DNA of 64,000 nucleotides from Spisula solida. Its lineage: Eukaryota; Mollusca; Bivalvia; Venerida; Mactridae. The stretch spans positions 49,828,722 through 49,892,721 of the forward strand of contig OX365952.1 in NCBI GenBank assembly GCA_947247005.1, read 5' to 3'. The stretch's first letter is position 1; the number at the start of each line of letters is the position of its first letter. The notes beneath the pieces are model-generated. The model was not told the origin of the DNA, ran no database searches, and saw only the letters and a program-made list of their open reading frames with translations. Made by a program: the position numbers and the translations under genes. Of the stretch, positions 25,309-38,258 are shown piece by piece.

Positions 25309-26107
25309 ATGTAATAAGGTTAAGAAAACCCTCCTAAATGACAAAAATGTCATGCTCTTTGATTTAAGTTTAAATTTTTGGATAATATAGAACTATGTCT
25401 TAGATTTATTTTTTTCTCATGAATCATGTGAAAATATTTTCTGTCGTTGCTATGGTGACCAATTTCTGAAGAGTGTCCATATTGAGAAAACGAGGGGTTA
25501 GTGGTTGAAAACGTCAAGAAATACTGGATTTATGAACGTAACGTCAAATAACGTTTGAATGACGTTATCGACGTCACTAACAAAGTAGGAGGGAGTGGTT
25601 ACGTTTAAAAGTCTGTAACTTTGTAATTTGGTGTTATATTTTGCTCAAATTTTCAGAAACTGTTCAAAAGAGACTTGTCTTACTAATGCTATATTATCAT
25701 GATTTTCATATTTTTGCCCGGTTTTCCTGGAGAACGGCTCATATATATATACGTAAATAATACGGTACGTGTTCGTACCATGTGGTTACGGTATTGTCTA
25801 TTTTACATACCAAACTAAACCGTGTAAGCGACTTATTTAAACTATAAAACTAAATTTTATAAAATGTCAGGAAATTTGTTGACATGGCTAAGTTATCACC
25901 GCATCGTGTCTACATGTCAGCCATTTAAGAATTTATAAATATAAACTGGTTCAAATAAGAAGCTCATTAAATTTGCTGTCATAATAACCGGAAACAACAC
26001 GCATGCCTGAATCCGGTAGCAGAGTCAGGTTGATATTTTGCCTGTTTTGTCGACTCAGAAATTTTCAGACAAATTGTTGGTGTTCGTGCAATATGTAGCA
26101 TATAAGT

Positions 26108-26290
26108 AGCTGGCTTAGAAACAGAGGGTCGTAAACTTTACAAAATCAATATATTGAGAAAACAAAAAAGCTGTCTGAAAACTACTCTTAACTTATGGAA
26201 AAACAAGCTTTTTAAACTTCAATTTGGTCAACCAGACTACTTCCGATTTTCATGGAAATAGGCTGATAAGAAGCGCATTGAGATGCAGAT
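26108..26290 (+). mobile_element. MITE, 'gctggcttagaa' family, copy 2 (right end lost)
   Basis: The left TIR gctggcttagaaacagaggg and the body (aacttcaatttggtcaacc, gataagaagcgcattgagat) match copy 1. No right TIR is seen. Confidence 0.6.
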
Positions 26291-26487
26291 TTCAAATATC
26301 TCCTCTATCCAAAGCCAATCAGTCAATTATGTACATTTGTTCATTATTTGTGGCTCTCAATAATGTAAGTCTACGGAAATTGCATCAGTAGTTATTCGAT
26401 TACAGTGTTTGAACTCAGCTAGCGGTAGACGTACGTCATAAACACTTTTATCGTACAGGTATAACCTTTGTTCCAGTAGTGCCTCTT

Positions 26488-26742
26488 AGTTGTGATATAA
26501 CTATTCTTATTAGTCATGATCTGACGTTAGCCAATCTCTGCCATGAGCGGCGCATGACGTCATGATAACACTAACGTCATGACGACGTTGCGTTTATTGT
26601 CCTAATAGTTTTTGTTTAAAACATATACAGATTACGGCAAAAACAGGCCGTAACTCGGCAAAGCTTCGTGTCATATATCACTTTTTTTCAATTCGTTTCA
26701 TAAAAGTCGTTTGTGATGAGCACTCATGCAAGATCCTCTATA
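26488..26742 (-). mobile_element. Diverged two-module fold-back element, reverse orientation
   Basis: It ends gagcactcatgcaagatcct, the reverse complement of the 36-kb head terminus. The body has gcatgacgtcatgataac and catgacgacgttg. The head hairpin is incomplete. Confidence 0.45.
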
Positions 26743-28070
26743 GAATGAAAACTGTGTTTCTGTGTCAGTAGGAAACCACAAACATTTTGGAGTACAAGAG
26801 GAGTGACACAGGTTGATATTTCGTGAAACCACAACCATGGTCGTGGTTTAGGAAGTTTAAAATTAATACTGTAAAATCAGATATGTTTTTAGTTTAAAAT
26901 CGAGAACATTTAACCCCGCCAACTACTAGTACTTCCGAATGTCAAATTAGCCGATTTTTTACATAGCGAAAATATTAATTATATAATAAAAGTAATACGA
27001 GTAGTACAAACTGAAATTTATTTACTTGCGCTATGACATACGGCGATATTTACGGGGAAAAAACATTTGTCAGATACTACCAAAATCCTTAACTTGCTAA
27101 AATACCATATTAACGTACGACAGCCATAGAACCATGCACAGACTTTCGTAAATTTTAAAATCCTATATTCGAGGTCTCACTTAACCTAATGCAAAGATGT
27201 TTTTTGTCAAAGTATGACCCCGTTCATTTGTAAACCTTCTGTCCCGTTACCCGGTATCATCCGAAATATATAATTTTAGCTACCGATTCTGTTGCTATTT
27301 ATAGTAACATATGTTGATCTAACAACCTATCTGAAAATTCGGTGTCATCCAAAATAAATATGAAACTTATAGTAACATAGTTATGTTTATTTGACAACCT
27401 TTTATCCGAATATTCGGTTTCATTCGAGATATATATTACGATGAAGTATACAATAAGTAAAGTCGTTATTATTATTAATGCTATTTTTCAAGAGGTGTCA
27501 ATACTCCGACAACCCTTTGTAGTGCCCGTTCCTTAACTTTACATCCAGACCAAAGTGCATGCAACTTATAGCAGGAGACGACGTGCAAAAACCAAATTGT
27601 AACAATTCTGACAAAAGATCACAGTAAACTGTTAACTATGATCCATTTATGCGGCGAGGGGTTATAGTCGTCTTTTAGACTGCCGTGTTCGGCATTCATT
27701 CGAGTTTGGTTCTGTTGCTACAGAGAGTTTGAAATTCCCACCGGATAAAACATATATCTTCTTTCAAACCAATACTATTTTAGCAGCACCAAAACTATGT
27801 TACACTGGCAAGAAGGTTTTTTTCATAATTTAATTTACGACCAAACGGGGAGAAAACAATACAGATATTTACTATTAAAACATAAACTAACATAAAAGGA
27901 AATACTTGAAACAATCAAATAAAACTATACAAAATATTTATCACCATAAATATGTACAGCGCAAACACAATGTGGGGTTTACGCAGGAAAATGGCCACAT
28001 CCAACCCGGATTACTTGTATCACATCACTGTCTCTTCTACTCGCTTTCCCTTCATCAAACTCATACATAG
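26743..28070. other. Intergenic stretch without recognisable features
   Basis: No open frame above 60 codons and no splice-supported exon. A loose repeat of ccgaatattcggt/ccgaaat and tatagtaacat words occurs at 27240-27440. Confidence 0.5.
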
Positions 28071-28071
28071 A

Positions 28072-28547
28072 GAATAAGAAGGTTAGTGCCGTGGATGAAA
28101 AAGTTTATCTGGCAAGGCGGAGGAATTTATCGGGTGAGCCGTAGGCACTAACCTATTATTCTATTTATCCAGTCGCTTAAACTGCTCAGTAAGGGGATCA
28201 AACTCAGGACTATATTGTTACTCTTTCATTAACTAGCGCACAACGTCACGTTCGTTCCGTGACGTCACGATAAACAGCGACGTCGGACATTTTGATAGAC
28301 GTCGTGTAGACGAAGGTAAGTCGAAGAAAATAACCGATCAAGACAACCACCAGCTCATTTAGGATAGGAAAACCTCACCCTCGGGCACGGAATTGCAACC
28401 GGCGACTCTCATATAAGAAGAAGTCCGTCAGATCACGTGGTAAGGTGACGGATTATCACTAGTTTCATGACCAGGTGACCGATTATAGCTAAGTTTAATC
28501 GGCACCCCGTTAACAGGCAAATTTGGGCGGAAGTGACTGGATAAAGG
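28072..28547 (+). mobile_element. Two-module fold-back element, third sequence variant
   Basis: Head hairpin aataagaaggttagtgcc / ggcactaacctattattct. The body is bounded by tttatccagtcgctt and aagtgactggataaa and contains gtgacgtcacgataaac and gcgacgtc. The plan is the same as at 24 and 36 kb. Confidence 0.55.
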
Positions 28548-29387
28548 ACCATATTGGAAATAAGTGCTTTCACTTTTATAGGTTATCCTTGACCGAAATG
28601 TTTAAATAATTAGTTTTTATTAATTACATAATATTATACATGTACACATGTTTGTGTAGGAAACTAGTATATAAGGTTCTCGTCTCTCTCCCCTTTTATA
28701 CTCAACTTTCGTCCTGTACACCGTATGTTGTATAAAGTAGCATGGTAGAGAAACTATTTTCTTAATTTTGAGTGAGTTATATACGCCAAATACACAAACG
28801 TTTTAGTTCATGTATTATAGTCCTAACAAATTGACGTGGTCCTGGAGCCTTCTATTAGCATACGTTAATAGTTAATTTATTGCATAATTATACATGTATA
28901 TTATTGAATGTCTACCTTTATTTTTGTAGGTGAAGAGTTATTATAATGTTGACGAAATGTGAAATAAACACTAATCGAAGTCACCAAAATGTACGATTTG
29001 ATTATATTAAAGAAACACGAAAAACTTGTAATAATTCATGCATAAAGGTCGAGGAACAGTTAAATTATTCCAGACTATATCTGTTTTCGGTGAAGCAGAG
29101 TATGACTGACTGACAGTTGACAAACACGATAACCATGATGATTATGTCAGGATAGTCATAACAGGTCATATAATCATACACAACTGTATAAATTATGCAT
29201 AACTCCACATTAAGCCAATTACGGTTTTGCTTTAGACTGGTGTAAAAAATGGAGCGCTTTTGTTTCCTCTCCGCCGTGATAACAGTATACAATATAATTG
29301 TATGATAGATTCAACGGAAAAGAGCGCAGTTACTGCAATACTGAACTGTATGCCTCTGTAACCACTACATCAACCACGCTCTCAGTT

Positions 29388-29717
29388 GGGGAGCGGTGGC
29401 CTAGAGGTGGGGCGTGCGATTCGGGATCGAGAGGTCCCGGGTTCAACCCCAGTCTGGACAACTGCTTACTAGTAATTTCTCTTAGCAAGAATAGCCAACA
29501 TGCTCAACTCGACCAAGTGGTACCTGTGAGCGCTCTTTCTGAATATGTTCGATAGTCCTGGATGCCGCAGATCGATTTTGGCTGCACAGCCACCTGGAGA
29601 GAAAAAGTCTCCCCAGTGAGACTCGAATGCATGTTTCCTTAGGTAGCCCAATGAATAGAGGGAAGTTAAAGGGTGGCTGAACAGCTAAACTGCTGAAAGC
29701 AGCCCTCCAAAATTGGA
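29388..29717 (+). mobile_element. tRNA-derived SINE, copy 1
   Basis: The head is tRNA-like: GGGGAGCGGTGGCCTAGAGG (A box) and GGTCCCGGGTTCAACCCC (B box). About 250 bases of body follow, and it ends cagccctccaaaattgg. A second copy in opposite orientation at 59488-59827 matches along the whole length, which shows one dispersed unit. It needs a partner LINE for movement; none is in the window. Confidence 0.8.
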
Positions 29718-30299
29718 TAGTTTGTTTTAAAACTTAGTTGAACTATGATACAAAACAGATACGGAGAACAATTAAACACGTATCTCGTTTTGACTCTTGG
29801 ACTACGCCCTCGACTTGACAACATAACTTCACATTTCAGTTTTAAATGTTTTAGTTTTCCATCGATAAAATAGTGTAGGACATGTTTGCATGTTCATTGC
29901 CGATTTATCGATGTTTTTTCTTTTTTTTCTTTATTAAAATGCGTGTTATTTTGAATACTGGGAGTGTGAACGTGATCTAGGGCTTCATTGTATGTGACGC
30001 CCAATGCGTGTGTCTTGACAGGTTTTTGGTAATTAACAATGGTGTATTTGGCTCGTGCAGCACCTACCGGCCATGTGACGAACTTCTAACGGATTTCAAA
30101 CATTCGACCTCCCAATGAGGAGCGCTGAACAACTTTACGTCAATGGACACGGGTAGTTCCAAGGACGTAAGCCAAATTGTTGCTAGGCTAATTTGAACTT
30201 TTAGGCCAAAACAAATAAATGTTGTGGTTCTGGTAACATGCTGTAAAAGATAGGGTATGCAGGAAGGTAGGAAAAACATATTTTTACACGCCCGTTAAA

Positions 30300-30430
30300 A
30301 TAGTTTTTATCTGATTGTTTTCAAACATGGTAACAGTTTTTATGGGCATAATATCTAGGCCCAATCGGCCCAGGCCTTCTTGGATTATGGCCCTTGATTT
30401 ACCAAAAAAAGACTCTAGTTAATAGAAGTA
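30300..30430 (-). repeat. Dispersed repeat related to 6595-7000
   Basis: gggcataatatctaggccca and ggattatggcccttga mirror the 6.6-7.0-kb motifs. Confidence 0.5.
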
Positions 30431-31419
30431 AGATTGTAAGATCCCAAGTAACTCCCTTCAACATGCCAATTAAATGTTTAGGGAAGAGGCAAAAAAAACT
30501 AGGGTCGGTCGGTTAACTAGAACCAGACTTTTAGTTTGTGTTATGCATTATTAATATACTAGTAATTGTATTTGGCAAATACGAGATATTTGAAACATTA
30601 TTCTGTCAAGAGTTCGTTTTAATACAGGCCTATACATAGTGTTTACAATAAATACCAATTTAGTATTGTAGAATTGAGGATTTAAAAAGGATGTCTCGGC
30701 AATTGTATAATCTTTTTTAAGTTATTGGTCCAATAGCTGAAACACATTGATCAATATTGGTTTTATGTGTGAGGATTTCAAATACAGTATGTATGCGGCA
30801 CATGCTTATGTTTTAACTTGTTTTGTAAGACGGAGTACTTTTAGGTGTAATATTGTATGTACAAGTCTCCAATTAAGTTTCTGCTGTAACTGGCGACCGG
30901 CTTATCTAAAATCGCTACCTTGGGGGCAATGAGTACGACAGACATGTTTAATAGTTTTATTACACAATTGCATAAGATAATTATTGTTTACTGGTACAAG
31001 GCAATAAGTAACTCGTGAACATGTACAATAATTAATTATAGATGTCATTTTTAAGAGCGCATCATGAAGTACTCTCTCGTACAATATCTATTTTTTATCC
31101 ATAAATTATAAATATCCGTTTATTATTCGTTTATTATCCGTTTATTATTAAAATATACCATGCATACGTTTTGCATATTTATTTACAAGTGTGTACTAAT
31201 TGTGGAAATAATGAAATTGTCATTATGATAAATCTATTCCACTGTTTATACAGTCGTTAGAAACAGTAAGCATTGGGTAATTTACGTACAGTATTTTATG
31301 GTCAAAACAAATAAATTCATATAGTAATGGGACAACACAAACAAAACTTGGCCATGTTTATAATATAAATTAGAAATAAACAGTTTTATGAACAACAACA
31401 CTAAACGTACAAGATAAGG

Positions 31420-31883
31420 AGGTTTCGGCCTTTTCTTGACAAGAAGGTTCCAGCATTATCATGACAAGGGATTTCCGGCGTTATTATGACCATGACGTTC
31501 CAGCATTGTCGTGACAAGGAGGTTTCGGCATTATTATGACCATGACGTTCCAGCATTGTCGTGACAAGGAGGTTTCGGCATTATTATGACCATGACATTC
31601 CAGCATTGTCGTGACAAGGAGGTTTCGGCATTATTATGACCATGACGTTCCAGCATTGTCGTGACAAGGAGGTTTCGGCATTATTATGACCATGACATTC
31701 CAGCATTGTCGTGACAAGGAGGTTTCGGCATTATTATGACCATGGCATTCCAGCATTGTCGTGACAAGGAGGTTTCGGCATTATTATGACCATGACGTTC
31801 CAGCATAGTCGTGACAATGAGGTTTCGGCATTATTATGACCATGACGTTCCAGCATTGTCGTGACAATGAGGTTTCGGCATTA
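31420..31883 (+). repeat. Satellite 1: 50-base tandem repeat, about 9 copies
   Basis: The unit is made of two 25-base halves, gttccagcattgtcgtgaca aggag and gtttcggcattattatgacc atgac. Both derive from one ancestral 25-mer, so this is a dimeric higher-order repeat. Copies are nearly identical. Confidence 0.9.
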
Positions 31884-31901
31884 TGCTAAATGACGTACGA
31901 T

Positions 31902-32495
31902 ACCGCCTCCAGAACAACACCCTAATAGAGAACTATTCCGTCACGATGCGACCACCCTGACACCATCCAGAACAACACCCTAATAGAGAACTATTCCGTC
32001 ACGATGCGACCACCCTGACCTGACACCCTCCAGAACAACACCCTAATAGAGAAACATTCCGTCACGATGCTACCACCCTAACACCCTCCAGAACAACACC
32101 CTAATAGAGAACTATTCCGTCACGATGCGACCACCCTGACCTGACACCCTCCAGAACAACACCCTAATAGAGAAACATTCCGTCACGATGCGACCATCCT
32201 GACACCCTCCAGAACAACACCCTTATAGAGAAACATTCCGTCACGATGCGACCACCCTGACAACCTCCAGAACAACACTCTAATAGAGAAAGATTCCGTC
32301 ACGATGCGACCACCCTGACACCCTCCAGAACAACACCCTAATAGAGAAACATTCCGTCACGATGCGACCATCCTGACACCCTCCAGAACAACACCCTAAT
32401 AGAGAAACATTCCGTCACGATGCGACCACCCTGACACCCTCCAGAACAACACGCTAATAGAGAAACATTCCGTCACGATGCGACAACCCTGACAC
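31902..32495 (+). repeat. Satellite 2: 58-base tandem repeat, about 10 copies
   Basis: The unit includes caccctccagaacaacaccc, taatagagaaacattccgtc and acgatgcgaccaccctga. Two units carry a 5-base addition (gacctgacacc). It starts about 20 bases after satellite 1 ends. Confidence 0.9.
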
Positions 32496-32900
32496 GCTAC
32501 GATATATGGTTCGACCTCGCCTGTGCAACACACTACATTGGTGCGGGTTAACAGTACAACACACTAATTAATGCAGTAAGACCTCACATTAATACAGTGC
32601 GCTTACACAAATGTGGCCTACTATTGTGTAACACGCTAATACAGGATGATCTCTCGACATCAACACATCAATACGGTACGATCTTTGCCGTGCAACTTTC
32701 AAATGCGGCCTCCCACGTGCAACACACATATACAAGACGAGCTCTCGACAGCAGCACATTAACACGTTGCGATCATTTCATTTCCATCGTTACACGTTAA
32801 AACAATGCCATCTTTGCATTAAATAATACAGGACGAGCAACACATTATTAAAGAACTAGTTCTGTGTAACACATTAACTCATATTGACTTATCTTGTGTG
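32496..32900 (+). repeat. Degenerate satellite continuing the block
   Basis: Loose repetition of caacacattaata, acgatct and ctctcgaca words at irregular spacing. It looks like an old array decayed by drift. Confidence 0.5.
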
Positions 32901-35360
32901 CGGCATGGTAATACGTACCATCTGTCATTTGCACTTATACATCTTGACGATTACAAAAAGGCTGGTATATACCAAGCACCTTCGTGGAAAACTGTAATAA
33001 TTTGGCTTAAGCTCAAAAGTTTGTGCCGGTCATATTTATCACAATTTGTAGATTTATGCATGCTTTCTTTATATTGTAAATTTATTGTCAATTTGCAGCA
33101 TCTCCACTCGAAAGAAACAATGTCATGTCGCGGCGTGGGATAATGTATTCTCTAGTTAGGACGTACATCCATTCAAACTGTCATGACACACCATTTTAAG
33201 TCCGTTTTCTAAACTCAAATCTACCTTAATTATTCAAGCGGTATTAAGGACTGCGTTTTATTTCTTTCAGCATCGAAAGTGTCTAAACAGCCTAACTCAT
33301 GTTTTATTGCTTTAATATGTTAAACGTTTTAAGTGTTTCAATTTTTACGTTTGTATTAAGGAAATAATTTTAAAAAGTTCAAAACATCTAATTATTCGGA
33401 CAGCGTACCGAAATAGCCTTCAAGTTTATTACGTTATGGTAACAAATAATACAACACTGTGTTGTTAATCGTTTAATGTCCCCGACTGACAAGCCTATGC
33501 AAATAAGGTTCATTGAAATGTTGTCATAATGTAACATAGTCGGTTTTCCGGGGACTAGCATAGTTATACGTGAGGCATGTAACTGTCGGGTCGCTCGCTC
33601 AAATAACTTTTGCAACGTAGGATTTTCGGTTAAAAAACACGGAAAACTAAGCGTGTGAAAAGATTTTTCGTCAGCGAGGTAAGTACATATTTTAGCTTAC
33701 AATAGTTACTCCCGTAAATAATATGTACCTCCATCAATAATTAATTATGTTTTACATAATTTTAAAATAATAACTTTTTCTACCATTTACGCCGTCGCTT
33801 ATTATAGTGACATTTTATATTAATTGAAATGCCCTAGAGGTCATGACATGATTTAATCGACTATCTGATTCATAATGAAACATAATATTTAATTAATTGG
33901 AATTATCATAAAACAACTCTTAATTAACTTTAAATACGCAAACTAGCAGCCTTAAGGCATTTTAAAAGATTGTTTTCTTTTTTAGAAATGTTGAAATATT
34001 GCCAATTCTACTAAAACGTTTGAAAGTATCCATGTTTATCTCATTATATGGAATGATGACATTGACAAACCAGTTTTATTAAGTAAAACATACACTGTGT
34101 ATTCATATATCAAAACGAAACAAAGCTAAATAAAATACTGGCAGAAACTTTAGAATCGTCTAGTTGAAACTTTTTCTCAGCATAAAATTACGTCAAAAAT
34201 ATATATCCATGGAAAGGCACTTGCATTTTGCGAATGAAATACTAAATATTTCACACTCCGCAGACCGTTCAAGTACGAAATATGTTAAAATCGCCGCATG
34301 TAGTTCAAAGAATACTAAAAACAATAAGTTCGCATTGAAAATCAATTGAAATCTCATTTTTCATCGCACACATGATCAAAAATTTGTTATGCAGTTTTTT
34401 CGGTTGATTTTATAGCCGTTTATGGGCTTTGATCCAAATCGGAAATCATATCCTTTTTACCAACTTTAAACAAAACATGCCCAATCCACAGTCAAAAAAT
34501 CTGAGAAGATTCAGCCATGCTGGCAAAAATAATACCAAACTATTGTAGTGATTCTAAGAAACAGTAAAGTCATTTGAAATATGTTATATAATTTATATAT
34601 TTAACCTCAAAATAAGTACAGCATATTTACGTGACATGCATGTATACGTTCGCCTATTAGATGCATTTCTTCCCAAATGTCATATTGCGACAGAATCATT
34701 TTGACTTAGAAACAATTATATAGTTTTATAAAGTTTACACAACAGAGTGGGAAATGTACTAAACAGGAAGAAGAAGAAGAAGAAAAACGTACATTTAATG
34801 TCAGATAAATACAATCATACAATGTCGAAATCATATGTACATGGTGTACTTCGCTGATATACATGTAGATGCTAAATTTATCTAACAATGGTTAATACAA
34901 ATGTATTCACGGAAAGTGTTGAATACTAGTATTAATCTATGCTATCCACGTGTAATATAAACAAATGCTGTAGAAAATGAACATTACTCATACACGAATC
35001 CATTATGCATAACTATGACATAGAGAACACATCTAAACAAGTGATAGATGTGAGGCGCGTTTCCATACAATACGTTGTCGAAGTACATATACTCGAATTT
35101 TGAATACACAGTGGCTAAACTTTACGATGTCCATCAAAAGCTGTATGTTTCTATATGTTGGGTAACAAATTTATGCACATGTACTCTGAATAACGGAATA
35201 ATGTCTTAAGGGAAAAGCAACCCATTGTGAACAAAACAAAAACATTTTTACCATATATTATTCAAAAAGGGTTGGTTTCCCCTCGACCTGTTCTATAAAT
35301 AGTATATAAAATCCCTGCTTTTCCCAAATATCCCTGGAACCATGGACGTGTTTAATGTAG
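32900..35360. other. Intergenic stretch without recognisable features
   Basis: Short open frames only. A gaagaagaagaagaag microsatellite lies at 34770-34785. No family-level similarity recognised. Confidence 0.5.
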
Positions 35361-35362
35361 AA

Positions 35363-35803
35363 GGGAGGTTGCGAAACTGAGCGTGTACGCGAACGTGTAC
35401 ACGTGAAACTTGTGTATTACGATTATTACGTCATCAATGTGTGTGTGCAGTTTCTACAAGTAAGGAACTTGTGGCAGACGAAATTAGACTTGCAGAGGTT
35501 TGTGTTCTACGTCACACAGACATGCGTTGGGCACAAGAAACTTCAGCTTATTTCGCCCACGTGCCCCTCATGTTTTAACTAAGCACATTCACGTGGAACA
35601 ATGGGACAAAACATGCTTCAACGGTCATGTGATACGTTCGCCTTTCGTTTCGCATACATGTACGTTTATTGTGGACGTGTATATGTAATAGCATCATGAC
35701 TGTTATATGATAATTGCTGTAACAAGAATGTGAAGTACGCGTATAGTTAACGTAACATCATAAACAAGTTATCGTTCGCATATCATACATTTCGCAACCT
35801 CCC
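35363..35803. mobile_element. TIR element, 441 bases
   Basis: Perfect 14-base TIRs gggaggttgcgaaa / tttcgcaacctccc. The interior has no credible gene and is richer in CpG and acgtg motifs than its flanks. Confidence 0.6.
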
Positions 35804-36185
35804 AAATATCTATACAGGTGACGCGCTCAATGTATATAAATCAGACTCCGATAATTAAGTACGTGTAAAAATTTCGCTAATGACGTGGTATTATTCCTCA
35901 GTGCGTCACACTTGGTCGTGACAGTGTTAAGTTTCTAGACAATATAACTGTCTAAAGATATAGAGACATGTTTTATATGATTTGTTGTACATGCGATTAC
36001 TTGCTCACGTTTTGGGTACAGCGATTAGTAATGTAGTCAAGATGCTATTACACATACATGGATCGCTCGTGACCGAAATACTTTTTTATAAATGCACTAA
36101 CTTACGTTCGCATTTTAATTCTCAATATTTATTTCAACAGCTACAATGTGTGGTAAGGGTTGTTCAATATTTAGTATTATACATA

Positions 36186-36595
36186 GGGGATCTTGCATGA
36201 GTGCTCATTACATACGAGTTTTATTAAACGAGTGGACAAAATGATATGACACGAGGCTTTGTCGAGTGTCATATTGTTTTTGTCGACGAGTTTAATAAAA
36301 CTCGTATGTAATGAGCACGAATGTAAGATTCTATTTATCACATAACCTTAGAAAACGCTTATTATTCTTCAAAAGGATGATGTGCGCAGCATATGTTTCA
36401 GCAAAAATTCAGCGGTACATTGAGCGCGACGTCATGGCGACGTTGATATTATCCTGACGTCATTGACGGATCAATGCATGGATTGGCTAACGTCACGTCA
36501 AGCTAATTTACATATTTATTGCACAGTTTGGGAGTGCCGAACGATATTTACGGCACGGCTTTACGGCACTCCTGGACCGCAGGTTATGTGATAAA
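36186..36595 (+). mobile_element. Two-module fold-back element (hairpin head plus GACGTC body)
   Basis: Head 36186-36333 is a hairpin: gatcttgcatgagtgctcat at the left, gagcacgaatgtaagattc at the right, with acgaggctttgtcgagt at the tip. The body is bounded by tttatcacataacc (36338) and ggttatgtgataaa (36595) and holds gcgacgtcatggcgacgtt. It has the same plan as the 24-kb units with different sequence. Confidence 0.65.
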
Positions 36596-37511
36596 GTCAA
36601 ATAAGCAATACATGTCCCCAATGAGTAGGTGATCTTACTGTATCCGACTTAGGATAAGTTTCTATGCTGATGTGTCCGGTTGGCGTATCACCAGAATCTA
36701 GTTAGCTCATTAAAGCTGGTGTTTTAATGTTTATATACCGACACTGAAAAAGGTACTTGACATGACTACTGGTGAAATAATAGTTAACATGTAATGATTG
36801 GCTGTAAATGACACGTGCGGAAGGTACATGTGCTCGTAAGTCTTTGGTTCGCTTCTTATAACTGCTAAGAATGTATAGAATACATACAGCGTTTTAAATT
36901 ATAATTGATTATTATTGGTTTACAAAATAATTTAGTCCAATCCCATTTTATTGTACACAAAATAAATATGACACAAGGTATTGACAAAAATAAACATGTA
37001 ATTAAATAACAAAGACAACCATATTGGCCCTAAAGCTTTTCACAATTTTATTTTAGACCCTCCCACAAAACAATCTTACATAATCAAAAGTAATGATGAT
37101 CAGCGCAATAATTGCCTCTGGCAATTTACAATCTATAATGAGCAGACACCTATGTCGAACCATTTAGAACACTATAAATAAAACAATGTCCGCAAACATG
37201 CGCACTCCTGACTTCGAACCTTAATAAGCAACACTAATTAACAATTAGAATAAGAACTTCTTTGTTTTCGGTTAGAATGCGTAATTGACAAGCTGAATCA
37301 CATAATTGGCAATGAACACGTGCTTCAAAGAATAATTACACATATCATTATTATCTCTGAATTATTCTGATACCTTGTTCGAAAGTATTATGCATGTTTT
37401 GACATTCCATCTGATTAACTGACATAATTAGTTTATTAATATTTTAATTAATCCTCATTATGCAAGTGCGTATATATAAATTTATAATCAGTTAAATAAA
37501 AGGTGCGTTCT

Positions 37512-37660
37512 GTGATCACTTCCGAGCCGAGCATAGCCTTCATTCGCCAGTCACCTTTCTGCTTAAATATGGCAGGCATATGAGTGCCCCCAACCGTATT
37601 TGAACCCGGGTCGCCAGATTAGACGGCACGCATGTTAGCCATTGGGCTACGGAGGCATCA
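37512..37660 (-). mobile_element. tRNA-like element (SINE head or tRNA pseudogene)
   Basis: On the minus strand TGCCTCCGTAGCCCAATGGC carries an A box and GACCCGGGTTCAAATACGG a B box. The 3' end GGGGGCA can pair with the 5' TGCCTCC, so it may be a tRNA relic. Further sequence to about 37512 (cactttcaagc-type tail absent) makes a short SINE possible. Confidence 0.5.
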
Positions 37661-38036
37661 CAATTCCACACAGACAATTAAATCTTTTGTTATGAAGCTA
37701 TTCGGGGTTCTTCATACAACAGGGCTGTTCAGCATAGGTGTAATTAATAGCAAAATAGCCAATTACCAGTTTAATAATAGTTGCTTGCTTAAAGGTATCA
37801 TATGCAAATCTGAACAAGTTGCAACAAAACACAGTCTCTCTGTGTCCCAAAACTAGCAAAATGCTTGCAGATTTTTAAATGTATTAAAAGTTGTGTAACG
37901 CAACAAAGCACCATTCAGCTGTAATTTATCACACTGGTTCTATTGTTAAGCCAATACGATCACGGCAGAAAGGATTTTAAAAACTGTTGCAACTTGTTCA
38001 GAACTTCAGATGGACAATGCTTGTTCTGTACATTTT

Positions 38037-38258
38037 TAAAGCCTAGGCCACACTGAGCTTTTTTGCCTCGGCGATGTACTCCCGATTGAAATTAATGAGT
38101 TATCATGACATCGGGAACAGGTTATTCGTGGTCTACGGGAAGCATCGGGGAAGTCATTAGACAGTTTGTGTTATCGGAAGAATTGTGAAGAAGCGGGTGG
38201 TATCAGACGAAATCGGGAGAACATCGCCGATGTGGAATTCCTCAGGACCTAGGTTTAA
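38037..38258. mobile_element. Possible TIR element
   Basis: The left end taaagcctaggccac and right end gacctaggttta are roughly inverted. The interior is GC-richer and repeats the word atcggg (atcgggaaca, atcggggaag, atcgggagaa). Confidence 0.35.

Noticed and set aside
25446..25460. Second RFX X-box (gttgctatggtgacc)
   Set aside because: A fair match to the motif, but no CRE, TATA or gene start lies near it.
29298..29651. ORFs of 85 and 60 residues
   Set aside because: They read through the SINE at 29388-29717; motifs such as the B box explain the sequence.
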